A stretch of DNA of 64,000 nucleotides from Comamonas testosteroni TK102 (lineage in GTDB: Bacteria; Pseudomonadota; Gammaproteobacteria; Burkholderiales; Burkholderiaceae_C): positions 2,232,001 to 2,296,000 of the forward strand of contig NZ_CP006704.1 of assembly GCF_000739375.1 (NCBI RefSeq), given 5' to 3'. This document shows positions 54,889 through 63,522 of the stretch, piece by piece. Under the pieces are notes generated by a model. The model did no database searches. It had not been told where the DNA came from and saw nothing but the letters and a program-made list of their open reading frames with translations. Positions within the stretch are counted from its first letter, which is position 1. Each line of letters opens with the position of its first letter. The position numbers were made by a program, and so were the translations under genes.

Positions 54889-56301
54889 GTGTCGCGTGTA
54901 TTAGCAACGGAAGCGGAAGTTCTGGCACTGTCGCCGGATGCTGCGTCATCCAAGGCGGCCAAGGGACTGCAGTCCCTGAGCAAATGGCCGAACACAGGCT
55001 GCAATGATGCTGCGGTCTGGGGGGAATGCCAGGGCAGCGGCAGCAAGCCGTATCAGACTCAGGTCGATCTGAGCGGGCCGGCCTTCAAGTGCTCCTGCCC
55101 CAGCCGCAAGTTCCCCTGCAAGCACGGGCTGGCGCTGATGCTGCTGCGCGCAGGCGGCCAGGTGCCGGAGGGCGGCGAGCCCCCGGAATGGGTCAGCAAC
55201 TGGCTGGGTGGTCGTCTGCAAAAAGCCGAGCAGAAAGAGGCCAAGGCGGCCGCCATTGCCGCTGCGCCAGTTGCGGATCAGGAGGCTCTGGCCAGACAGC
55301 AGGCCAAGCGCGAGGACAAGCGCTGGGACAAGGTTGCTGGTGGCATGCAGGAACTGTCGCTATGGATGCAGGACATGGTGCGCACCGGCCTGGCCAATCA
55401 GGCCGGCGACAGCCAGGTGCGTCAGCACTGGAACACCATGGCGGCACGCATGGTGGATGCCCAGGCCACGGGCATGGCCGCGCGTATCAGGGAAGCCTGG
55501 GAGCTGGTGGACAGCCACCCGACCTGGCCGCGTGATCTGCTGGTGCAGCTTGGCCATTGGCAGCTGCTGGTGGACGCGGTGCAGCGGCGTGACTCGCTGA
55601 GCCCCGAGGTGAAGGCCGACGTCATGGCTGCCCTGGGCTGGCCCATGGACAAGGCCGAAGTACAGGCCCGTGGCGAGACCATCAGCGACGATTGGCGGGT
55701 GCTGGGTCAGCGCCTCATCGAGCGCGAGGGTCGCCTGCTGGAGCGCCGCGTCTGGCTGCAGGGCCTCAATACTGGCCGCGTAGCATTGCTGCTGGACTAT
55801 GCCCAGGGCGGGCGCGGATTCGAGACGGCCTGGGTGAGCGGCGGCGCTTACCGCACAGCCTTGAGCTTCTACCCTGGCAGGGCGAGCCTGCGAGCGGCTG
55901 CGGTCAATGGGGTGGAAGCACTCGACAGCTGCGATGCCGCTGCCCTGACGGTCAAGGCTTTGGGCGAACCGTTGCAGCAACTGGGCGAGCGCATTGCCGC
56001 CAATGCGCTGCAGCCGGTGCAGCCGCTGTGGTGTGCGAATGCCCAGCTGCTGTATGTAGAGGGGCAATGGCTGGTGGGTTGGCCCACAGGACAGCGCCAG
56101 GCGGCCCCCGTGCCTGCGGTGATTGCCGATGACGAAGCCTGGCGGCTGCTGGCGCTGAGCGGCGGCACGCCTCTGGCCCTGTTTGGCGAGTGGGAGTCCG
56201 GGCCGCAACTGGGGCGCTGGCGCTTGCTCAGTGCCTGGCAGCAGGCTGCTGACAGCCAGGCCTTGTCCCCCATCTGGCAGAACCAAGGAGAGATGCGATG
56301 A
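54889..56301 (+). CDS. SWIM zinc-finger protein, first gene of the MoxR-VWA module
   Basis: 470 residues from GTG 54889, chosen because GGGAG lies 6 nt upstream; the frame is open from 54589, but those residues look untranslated. The SWIM zinc site is complete: C68-x-C70-x6-C77-x-H79 in KCSCPSRKFPCKHGLAL. This motif binds nucleic acid or protein partners. A Lys/Ala/Glu-rich linker follows, and then a helical region with no other recognised domain. The stop overlaps the next start by 4 bp. It resembles E. coli YehQ in kind (from memory). Confidence 0.85.
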   Translation: MSRVLATEAEVLALSPDAASSKAAKGLQSLSKWPNTGCNDAAVWGECQGSGSKPYQTQVDLSGPAFKCSCPSRKFPCKHGLALMLLRAGGQVPEGGEPPEWVSNWLGGRLQKAEQKEAKAAAIAAAPVADQEALARQQAKREDKRWDKVAGGMQELSLWMQDMVRTGLANQAGDSQVRQHWNTMAARMVDAQATGMAARIREAWELVDSHPTWPRDLLVQLGHWQLLVDAVQRRDSLSPEVKADVMAALGWPMDKAEVQARGETISDDWRVLGQRLIEREGRLLERRVWLQGLNTGRVALLLDYAQGGRGFETAWVSGGAYRTALSFYPGRASLRAAAVNGVEALDSCDAAALTVKALGEPLQQLGERIAANALQPVQPLWCANAQLLYVEGQWLVGWPTGQRQAAPVPAVIADDEAWRLLALSGGTPLALFGEWESGPQLGRWRLLSAWQQAADSQALSPIWQNQGEMR

Positions 56302-58049
56302 GCAGCGCCAATTTATGGGCTGCGCTGCAGCAGTCCAGTCTGGTCGGCGCGGACAGGCTGGCCGTGCCTGCGGTGTTGAGCGCACAGGTCGATTCCGCAG
56401 CCAGCCCCGGTTTGCAGGCCATGCAAGCCGCCTGGCAGCAGCCGGCTGCATCAACGGCTGCACAGTTGCTGAGGGCCAGCGCCGTCGCCGCCGTCTTGGA
56501 GCGGGCGGGCTGGCAACCCGGTGCGCAGGTTCGGCTCGGCGCACCTTTGAGCTTCCCGGCATTGCCTGCCGACGAGTCTCGCCGCGGGCCCGAGGATGAG
56601 CGCTTGCATGGCCTGATGCGTGATGTGCTGCAGCATGGGCCCGAGAACATGCTGGCTCCCATGTTTCATGCCCTCGATCAGGCTGGACAGCGCTTGCCTT
56701 ATGCGCTCCTGGTCGAAGCTTTGAACGAAGGCCGCCGTTCTGTGGAGCTGCGCACCTGGCTGACGCCGGTGCTGGGGGAGCGAGGCCGCTGGCTGGCCGG
56801 GCTCAACCCGCAATGGAGCTATGCCAGCGGCGTGCAGGAGACGGCCAATGCCGAGCTGATCTGGCAGGAGGGCTCCATCGAGCAGCGCGTGGCGCTGCTG
56901 CACAGCGAACGTGAGACCGGTGCCGACCAGGCGCGCGCCAGACTGGAAGCCAGCTTGAAGGAGCTCAATGCCAAGGAGCGTGCGCCCATGGTGCTGGCCC
57001 TGGGCGTGGGACTGTCCATGGCGGACGAGCCGCTGCTGGAAAAGCTGCTGACCGATCGCAGCAAGGAGGTGCGCGAGAACGCGGCCCGTCTGCTGTCGCG
57101 TCTGCCGCAAAGCGCGCACAGCCTGCGCATCACGGGCTGGCTGCAGTCCATGCTGAGCCGCAATGCCAAGGGCGAGTGGCAGATCGAGCCGCCCGAGGAG
57201 GGCAGCAAGGACTGGGAGCGCGACGGCATTGCGCTGCAGCCGCCAGCCTATATCAAGGGCATGAAAGCCTGGTGGCTGCAGCAGATGGTGGAGCTTGCGC
57301 CCGTCGATTTCTGGCTGCAGACCCTGGAGATGACGCCCGAGCAGCTCTGGGACTGGAGCCGCCGCAGCGACTGGAAGACCGCTTTGCGCCAGGGCTGGCT
57401 GGCGGCCCTGCGCGATCAGCCCGATGTGCGCTGGATTGCGCTGCTGCAGACCATGGAGCGCGATTCACGAGCCCAGGCGTTGCTGTCGGCCCTGCTGGAC
57501 CGGCTGAGCCAGCAGGAGCGCGAGGCGCTGTGGCAGACGCAGTTGCAGCAGGCCAAGGGCAGCCTGGTGGACCGCATCAACACCATCGAGAGCAGCATGC
57601 CCGTGGTTGGCGTGTTTTCTCAATCCATGTCTGAGCCCTTGATGGACGCACTGGACAAGGCGCTGGGCGGCAAGCAGGCCACAGGCAGCTGGCATAGCTG
57701 GCAGGCCGATCAGGCCGTGCTGGCCTGCGCGCGCCGCCTGCATCCGGCCGTTCTGCCGCGCTTTGTGCGGCTCTGGCGTCAGCCTCCACAGGCTGAGGAA
57801 CTTGCCGTGCCGCAGCCCGAGACAGCAGCCCCGTCAGGGCTGACCGGGCTCTGGAAAAAGCTGGTATCCAAGGTGGCCGATGCGACCGAAGAGGTCGCCG
57901 CAGTGGCTGCGCAAAGCACCCTGACGCCCGAACAGCAGGCGCGGCTGGAGCGCGCCCGTCTGCGCCCCTGGGATGACGAGCGCGTGCTCGAGCAACTCAA
58001 CCGTATCGTCGATCTGCGCCTGGCCCTGCATGCCGCACTGGGCGCCTAA
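56298..58049 (+). CDS. DUF5691-like protein of the MoxR-VWA module
   Basis: 583 residues, mostly alpha-helical. The middle (residues ~150-300) looks like HEAT/ARM repeats: MLAPMFHALDQAGQRLPYAL, LLEKLLTDRSKEVRENAARL and similar helix pairs. Near residue 290-360 a segment rich in Trp/Glu/Lys follows (PPEEGSKDWERDGIALQPPA). No catalytic motif or membrane segment is visible. ATG 56298 overlaps the SWIM gene stop. It is probably a scaffold that joins the ATPase or SWIM protein to a target; the family assignment is from context and recall. Confidence 0.75.
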   Translation: MSSANLWAALQQSSLVGADRLAVPAVLSAQVDSAASPGLQAMQAAWQQPAASTAAQLLRASAVAAVLERAGWQPGAQVRLGAPLSFPALPADESRRGPEDERLHGLMRDVLQHGPENMLAPMFHALDQAGQRLPYALLVEALNEGRRSVELRTWLTPVLGERGRWLAGLNPQWSYASGVQETANAELIWQEGSIEQRVALLHSERETGADQARARLEASLKELNAKERAPMVLALGVGLSMADEPLLEKLLTDRSKEVRENAARLLSRLPQSAHSLRITGWLQSMLSRNAKGEWQIEPPEEGSKDWERDGIALQPPAYIKGMKAWWLQQMVELAPVDFWLQTLEMTPEQLWDWSRRSDWKTALRQGWLAALRDQPDVRWIALLQTMERDSRAQALLSALLDRLSQQEREALWQTQLQQAKGSLVDRINTIESSMPVVGVFSQSMSEPLMDALDKALGGKQATGSWHSWQADQAVLACARRLHPAVLPRFVRLWRQPPQAEELAVPQPETAAPSGLTGLWKKLVSKVADATEEVAAVAAQSTLTPEQQARLERARLRPWDDERVLEQLNRIVDLRLALHAALGA

Positions 58050-58086
58050 GCCTTCGAATTTTTCTGCATTCAACCCGAAAGTCATC

Positions 58087-59169
58087 ATGAGCCAAGTACT
58101 ACGTCAGCACGCCGAGGTGCAATTTGCCGAAGAACTCGATGCCCTGCAGAAGGTGGACGACCGTCCGTGCCCGCCCAACTGGAAGCTCTCGCCCTGGGCC
58201 GTGCTCCAGTATCTGATGGGTGGCAAGCTCAGCAACGGGTTTGAGCTCAGCCCCAAGTACATCGGCAATCCGCGCCTGATGGAGATTGCCGTTTCCACGC
58301 TGGCCACCGACCGAGCCTTGCTGCTGTACGGCGTGCCCGGCACGGCCAAGTCCTGGGTCTCCGAGCATCTGTCTGCGGCCGTGAGCGGCGATTCGACCAT
58401 GCTGATCCAGGGCACGGCCGGCACCAGCGAGGAGCAGCTGCGCTATGGCTGGAACTATGCCCAGTTGCTGGCCCATGGCCCGTCCGAGAAAGCGCTGATT
58501 CCCAGCCCGCTGGTCAACGCCATGAAGCTGGGCAAGATCGCGCGCATCGAGGAGCTCACACGTATTCCCGCCGATGTGCAGGACACGCTGATCACCGTGC
58601 TGTCCGAAAAGACGCTGCCCGTGCCGGAGCTGTCCATGGAGTTCCAGGCCGTGCAGGGCTTTTCGGTCATTGCCACGGCCAACAACCGCGACAAGGGCGT
58701 CAACGAGTTGTCGAGCGCACTGAAGCGCCGCTTCAACACCGTGGTGCTGCCTGTACCTGCCTCGCAGGACGAGGAGGTGCAGATCGTCACCAAGCGCGTG
58801 GCCGAGCAGGGGCGGGCGCTGCAGCTGCCGACCGAGCCGCCCGCGCTGCAAGAGGTGCGCCGCGTGGTGCAGATCTTCCGCGAGTTGCGCCACGGCCAGA
58901 CCGAGGACGGCAAGACCGTGCGCGTGAAGTCGCCCAGCTCCACGCTGTCCACGGCGGAGGCCATCTCGGTCATCAACAGCGGCATGGCGCTGGCCGGCCA
59001 TTTCGGCGATGGCGTGCTGCGCGCGGCCGATGTGGCCTCGGGCCTGCTGGGAGCCGTGATCAAGGACCCGGTGCAGGACACGGTGGTGTGGAAGGAATAT
59101 CTGGAGACCGTTGTCAAGGAGCGTAGCGACTGGAAGGATCTGTACCGCGCCTGCCGCGAGCAACTGTGA
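58087..59169 (+). CDS. MoxR-type AAA+ ATPase of the module
   Basis: 360 residues from ATG 58087. Walker A is GVPGTAKS (82-89). The Walker B position reads KIARIEELTRIP (150-161), with Glu155-Glu156 where most MoxR proteins have Asp-Glu. Sensor 1 is ATANNRDKG (196-204) and an Arg-rich LKRRFNTV follows at 212-219. MoxR ATPases work with VWA proteins as chaperones that insert metals or remodel complexes. E. coli YehL is a likely relative. 37 bp downstream of the DUF5691-like gene and same strand. Confidence 0.9.
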   Translation: MSQVLRQHAEVQFAEELDALQKVDDRPCPPNWKLSPWAVLQYLMGGKLSNGFELSPKYIGNPRLMEIAVSTLATDRALLLYGVPGTAKSWVSEHLSAAVSGDSTMLIQGTAGTSEEQLRYGWNYAQLLAHGPSEKALIPSPLVNAMKLGKIARIEELTRIPADVQDTLITVLSEKTLPVPELSMEFQAVQGFSVIATANNRDKGVNELSSALKRRFNTVVLPVPASQDEEVQIVTKRVAEQGRALQLPTEPPALQEVRRVVQIFRELRHGQTEDGKTVRVKSPSSTLSTAEAISVINSGMALAGHFGDGVLRAADVASGLLGAVIKDPVQDTVVWKEYLETVVKERSDWKDLYRACREQL

Positions 59170-59255
59170 GTTGTGCTGCAGCGAATACAGCTCTTGATAC
59201 GTCGTTGCATCACCTCGCCTTAGCGTTGCTACTGTCTTCGGTGATGACGCCTCGT

Positions 59256-59283
59256 CTCAACCGCCCATCTGTGATGGGCTGAG
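59256..59283 (+). other. Hairpin between the MoxR and DUF5682-like genes
   Basis: GCCCATC 59263-59269 with GATGGGC 59273-59279 around TGT, extended by CTCA/TGAG. No T tract follows, so it may be an RNA-stability or partial-attenuation element within the 169-bp gap. Confidence 0.5.
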
Positions 59284-59338
59284 CTGTCTTCACAGCCAGA
59301 GACCTTGCTATCCCTTTCTTGAGCCGTCTGACAAGCCC

Positions 59339-61930
59339 ATGGCCACTTCCGCTGATTCTGTTCATTTCTTTGGCATACGCCATCACGGCCCGGGCTGCGC
59401 TCGCAGTCTGCTGCAGGCGCTTGAGGCCCTGCAGCCCGATTGCCTGCTGGTGGAAGGCCCGCCCGAGGGGGAGGCGCTGCTGCCCATGCTGCAAAGTGCC
59501 GAGCTGCGCCCGCCCGTGGCCATGCTGGTCTATATGCAGGACGAGCCCAGCCAGGCCGCGTTTTATCCGTTTGCCGAGTTTTCACCCGAATGGCAGGCAT
59601 TGCAGTGGGCCATTCGCCAGGGTGTTGCCACGCGTTTTATCGACCTGCCGCAGACCCATGGCATGGCCATCGAGTTTGCGCGCCGCGAGGCGCTCAAAAA
59701 GGCGGCGCAAGAGGCTGAGGATGCCGATGAAGCAGCGCAGCCAGCGGATGCCGAGGACGGAGCAAACGATGCGGGGCAGGAGCCGGATGCGGCACCGGCC
59801 GAGGCGCTTGCCGATATGCAGGATGGCGACGGGCATGAGCAGCCTCAAGAGGTCCCGGCAAACGCTGCCTGGCATCTGCACCGCGATCCGCTGGACTGGC
59901 TGGCCCATGCCGCAGGCTTTGACGACGGCGAGAGCTGGTGGAACCGTCTGGTCGAGGAGCGCGGCGACAGCGAAGCACTGTTTGAAAGCATTGGCGAGGT
60001 GATGGCGGCAGCTCGCGAAGAACTGTCCAAGGACGGCGAACATTGGCGCGGCGAGGAATACATGAAGCGCGAGGCACTGCGCGAAGCCCATATGCGCCAG
60101 TGCATCCGCGAGGCGAGCAAGGCTGGCCACCAGCGCATTGCCGTGGTCTGCGGTGCCTGGCATGTGCCGGCCCTCAGGGCCAGCGTGACGGCCAAGGCCG
60201 ACAGCGCCCTGCTCAAGGGCCTGCCCAAGGCCAAGGTGCTGGCGACCTGGGCCCCCTGGACTTATCGCAACCTGGCCAGCAGCAGCGGCTATGGTGCGGG
60301 TGTGACTTCGCCGGGCTGGTACCAGCATCTGTGGCAGTGCTATCAGTCGTCCTCGGACTTGGAGTCAAATCAGCCTCAAACACTTGATGGTAAAGCGCAA
60401 GCAGCTATCAAAAACGTGGTTTCTCCGGCCACGCTGCGTACAGCTGGCTGGCTGACGCGCGTGGCCCATCTGCTGCGCGACAAGGACCTGGACTGCTCCA
60501 GCGCCCACATCATCGAGGCGACGCGGCTGTCCGAGAGTCTGGCGGCGCTGCGCGGCCAGCCCGTGCCCGGCCTGGACGAAATCAACGAGGCCATCGTCAC
60601 CGTGATCTGCATGGGCGAGGACGCACCGCTCAGGTTGATCGACGAGGAACTGACCGTCGGTCATGTGCTGGGCCAGGTGCCTGCCGATGTTCCCCAGGTG
60701 CCGCTGCAGCGTGATATCGAGCAGCAGCAGAAGTCGCTGCGTCTCAAGCCCGAGGCGGCAAGCAAGCTGCTGGCGCTGGATTTGCGCAAGGACACGGATC
60801 TGGCACGCAGCCATTTTCTGCACCGTCTGCGCCTGCTCGGCATTGAATGGGGAGTGCGCGCCACCGATGCCCAGCGCAACCGGGGCACCTTCCGCGAAAG
60901 CTGGCAACTGCAGTGGGAGCCTGAGCTGGCGGTGCGCATCATCGAGGCCAGCGTGCATGGCGCGACCGTGGCCCAGGCCACCACGGCCAGGCTGCGCTCC
61001 AGCCTGACGCCCGAGACCTCGCTGCCCGAAATCGCGCAGGCCATCGATGATGCACTGCTGGCCGATTTGCCGCAGCTGGTCGAGGCCCTGATCGTCACGC
61101 TGGCACAGCGTGCAGCCACCACGGGCGATGTGGCCCAGCTGCTGCAGGCCTTGCCGCCGCTGGCCAATGTCTATCGCTACGGCAGCGTGCGCCAGACCGA
61201 TACGGCCCTGCTGGCTGGCGTGATCGATTCGCTGGTGCTGCGCGCCGCCATCGGCCTGCCTGTTGCCTGCATGGCCATGGATGAGGATGCTGCGGCCGCC
61301 ATGAAGACCAAGGTGCTGGCGGCGCACGAGGCACTGCGGCTGCGCACCAGCGACGCAGAGGCGCAGCAGGCGGTGGATGCCTGGCGCCTGGCCCTGCGCA
61401 GCCTGGCCATGGGGGATGCCGCAGCGGCACTGCTGCGCGGCATGGCCTGCCGTTTGCTGCTGGACGAGCAGTTGCTGGAAAGCGCTGAAATCGTGCGTCA
61501 GTTCAACCGCAATCTTTCGCTGGGCGCGGCGCCCATGGATGTGGCCGCCTGGCTGGACGGTTTCCTGAACCAGCAGGCGCTGGTGCTGCTGCATGACGAG
61601 TCCATCTGGGGGGCTGTCGATGCCTGGCTCAGCGGTCTGGGCGAGGTGCAGTTTGCACAGATTCTGCCGCTGGTGCGACGCAGCTTCTCGACCTTCAGCA
61701 ATCACGAGCGGCAAAGCCTGGGTGACAAGGTCAAGCGAACGCCTGTGGGAGGCGTTGCGGCACCCGATCCTGCCGTAGGTGCTGCGGACGATGCTGCGCC
61801 CTGGGATGAGTCGCGTGCCCTGCTGGCCTTGCCCATGCTCAATGAGTTGCTGGGCTTGAATCTGCCTCAGGCGCTGATGGGACAAGCCCAAACAGCTACC
61901 GATTTTGATGCGGCCGCGGCCAAGGTGTGA
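59339..61930 (+). CDS. DUF5682-like protein with TIKI/TraB/ChaN-type motifs
   Basis: 863 residues, cytoplasmic (no signal peptide). The N-terminal HFFGIRHHGPGCARS (H15/H16) is followed by the strand-helix LQPDCLLVEGPPEG (E39); at residue ~268-276 comes VVCGAWHVPAL (H275). This pair of G-x-x-H elements plus Glu is the pattern of the TIKI/TraB/EreA/ChaN superfamily, which includes metal-dependent hydrolases. A low-complexity acidic insert (residues ~122-172) and a short repeat-derived insert (~345-362) lie between. The C-terminal 500 residues are helical. Catalysis is inferred, not shown. Confidence 0.82.
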   Translation: MATSADSVHFFGIRHHGPGCARSLLQALEALQPDCLLVEGPPEGEALLPMLQSAELRPPVAMLVYMQDEPSQAAFYPFAEFSPEWQALQWAIRQGVATRFIDLPQTHGMAIEFARREALKKAAQEAEDADEAAQPADAEDGANDAGQEPDAAPAEALADMQDGDGHEQPQEVPANAAWHLHRDPLDWLAHAAGFDDGESWWNRLVEERGDSEALFESIGEVMAAAREELSKDGEHWRGEEYMKREALREAHMRQCIREASKAGHQRIAVVCGAWHVPALRASVTAKADSALLKGLPKAKVLATWAPWTYRNLASSSGYGAGVTSPGWYQHLWQCYQSSSDLESNQPQTLDGKAQAAIKNVVSPATLRTAGWLTRVAHLLRDKDLDCSSAHIIEATRLSESLAALRGQPVPGLDEINEAIVTVICMGEDAPLRLIDEELTVGHVLGQVPADVPQVPLQRDIEQQQKSLRLKPEAASKLLALDLRKDTDLARSHFLHRLRLLGIEWGVRATDAQRNRGTFRESWQLQWEPELAVRIIEASVHGATVAQATTARLRSSLTPETSLPEIAQAIDDALLADLPQLVEALIVTLAQRAATTGDVAQLLQALPPLANVYRYGSVRQTDTALLAGVIDSLVLRAAIGLPVACMAMDEDAAAAMKTKVLAAHEALRLRTSDAEAQQAVDAWRLALRSLAMGDAAAALLRGMACRLLLDEQLLESAEIVRQFNRNLSLGAAPMDVAAWLDGFLNQQALVLLHDESIWGAVDAWLSGLGEVQFAQILPLVRRSFSTFSNHERQSLGDKVKRTPVGGVAAPDPAVGAADDAAPWDESRALLALPMLNELLGLNLPQALMGQAQTATDFDAAAAKV

Positions 61931-61932
61931 CG

Positions 61933-63138
61933 ATGAAGCAAACAGCAAATTTGGCGACCGAGCCGCAACAGGAGTCCGAAGAGCTGCAGCCCACTACGCG
62001 GCTGCAGCGCTGGCGCATGGTGCTGGGTAGCCCCGCTGATGCCAGTTGCGGCGGTGTGACGGGCCGCTTGCAGGAGATGGACCAGGCGCTGGCCGCCTTG
62101 TATGAGGAAGACAGCAAGCTGGCATCGCGCAAGGGCGGACGCGGCAACTCCTCGCCCTCGGTATCGCGCTGGCTGGGGGATATCCGCAAATACTTTCCGA
62201 GCCAGGTCGTGCAGGTCATGCAGCGCGATGCCATGGAGCGCCTGAATCTGCGCGAGCTGCTGCTGCAGCCCGAGATGCTGGAGAACGTGCAGCCCGATGT
62301 GCATCTGGTGGCGGACCTTATTTCGCTGGGCTCGGTGATTCCGCAGAACACCAAGGCCACGGCGCGGCTGGTGGTGCGCAAGGTGGTGGACGAGCTGATG
62401 AAAAAGCTCGAGGAGCCCATGCGCAGTGCCGTGGCCGGGGCGCTGGATCGCAGCCAGCGCAACCGACGCCCGCGCCATGCCGAGATCGATTGGAATCGCA
62501 CCATACGCGCCAACCTGCGCCATTGGCAGCCCGAATACAAGACCATTGTTCCGGAGACGCTGATTGGCTATGGGCGCAAGGCGCGCCGCCCGCAGCGCGA
62601 GGTGATCCTGTGCATTGACCAGAGTGGCTCCATGGCCAACTCGGTGGTCTATTCCAGCATCTTTGGTGCGGTGATGGCCAGTCTGCCGGCGGTGGCCACC
62701 AAGCTGGTGGTGTTTGATACGGCCGTGGTCGACCTGACGGAAAAACTCGACGATCCTGTCGATGTGCTGTTTGGTGTGCAACTGGGCGGTGGCACAGATA
62801 TCAATGGTGCGGTCGGCTATTGTCAGGGGCTGATCAGCGAGCCGCGCAACAGCATTCTGGTGCTGATCTCCGACCTCTACGAAGGCGGTGTGGAGTCGGG
62901 CCTGCTGCGCCGCGCCAACGAGCTGGTGGAAGCAGGCGTGCAGTTCATCACGCTGCTGGCGCTCAGCGACGAGGGAGCTCCGGCCTATGACGCGGAACTG
63001 GCGGCCAAGCTGGCGGCATTGGGCGTGCCCTCGTTTGCCTGTACCCCCGATGCCTTTCCGCAGCTCATGGCAGCGGCCATCCGCCGCGACGATGTGGCCG
63101 CCTGGGCGGCGACGCAGGGCTTCAAGACCAGCAAATAG
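61933..63138 (+). CDS. VWA domain (CoxE-like) protein, last gene of the module
   Basis: 401 residues. The N-terminal half is helical (DUF-type, RLNLREL..QPEMLENV). The C-terminal von Willebrand A domain has an intact MIDAS: D229-Q-S231-G-S233 in CIDQSGSMAN, threonine in LGGGTDINGA and Asp in LISDLYEGG. It binds Mg and partner proteins. The start is ATG 61933; GTG 61927, overlapping the previous stop, is possible. VWA proteins act with MoxR ATPases. E. coli YehP is the likely counterpart. Confidence 0.88.
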   Translation: MKQTANLATEPQQESEELQPTTRLQRWRMVLGSPADASCGGVTGRLQEMDQALAALYEEDSKLASRKGGRGNSSPSVSRWLGDIRKYFPSQVVQVMQRDAMERLNLRELLLQPEMLENVQPDVHLVADLISLGSVIPQNTKATARLVVRKVVDELMKKLEEPMRSAVAGALDRSQRNRRPRHAEIDWNRTIRANLRHWQPEYKTIVPETLIGYGRKARRPQREVILCIDQSGSMANSVVYSSIFGAVMASLPAVATKLVVFDTAVVDLTEKLDDPVDVLFGVQLGGGTDINGAVGYCQGLISEPRNSILVLISDLYEGGVESGLLRRANELVEAGVQFITLLALSDEGAPAYDAELAAKLAALGVPSFACTPDAFPQLMAAAIRRDDVAAWAATQGFKTSK

Positions 63139-63171
63139 GAAGACTGCCGGAAGAAGACTGCTTGTTGGGGC

Positions 63172-63381
63172 TCATTCCGGCAGAACGACGCCGAGCTTGG
63201 CCAGCCTGGCGGCCATCACATCACGGCGGCGCGCGGCCTTGGCAGCGGTTTCGCTGACCGTTGCAATGGTTTTGGGGCCTTTGCCTGCAGCGGCCTTGAC
63301 CAGTTCCGCCTTCTTGGCGGCCTCTGCGGCAAGTTTGCGGTAGCTGGCAATCAGTTCGGCATGGGCGATGGATTGAGTCAC
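63172..63381 (-). CDS. Small hypothetical Ala/Lys-rich protein
   Basis: 69 residues, highly helical: MTQSIAHAELIASYRKLAAE, KKAELVKAAAG, TVSETAAKAARRRDVMAARL. Convergent with the VWA gene, 33 bp apart. Similar tiny cationic proteins are found in this family; a nucleoid role is possible but unproven. Confidence 0.5.
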   Translation of the reverse strand: MTQSIAHAELIASYRKLAAEAAKKAELVKAAAGKGPKTIATVSETAAKAARRRDVMAARLAKLGVVLPE

Positions 63382-63522
63382 AGGGTTTCCGTTCGATAAG
63401 GGCGCTCATTGTCGCTGCAAAGCCAGGGCCGTGGCGAACGCGCAGCTGATTGGCAATTTCCTGTCGCAATCTTGGCACGGTTTGCAGGCATGATGGCGAT
63501 TTTGCAAACACCGGGAGAAACG

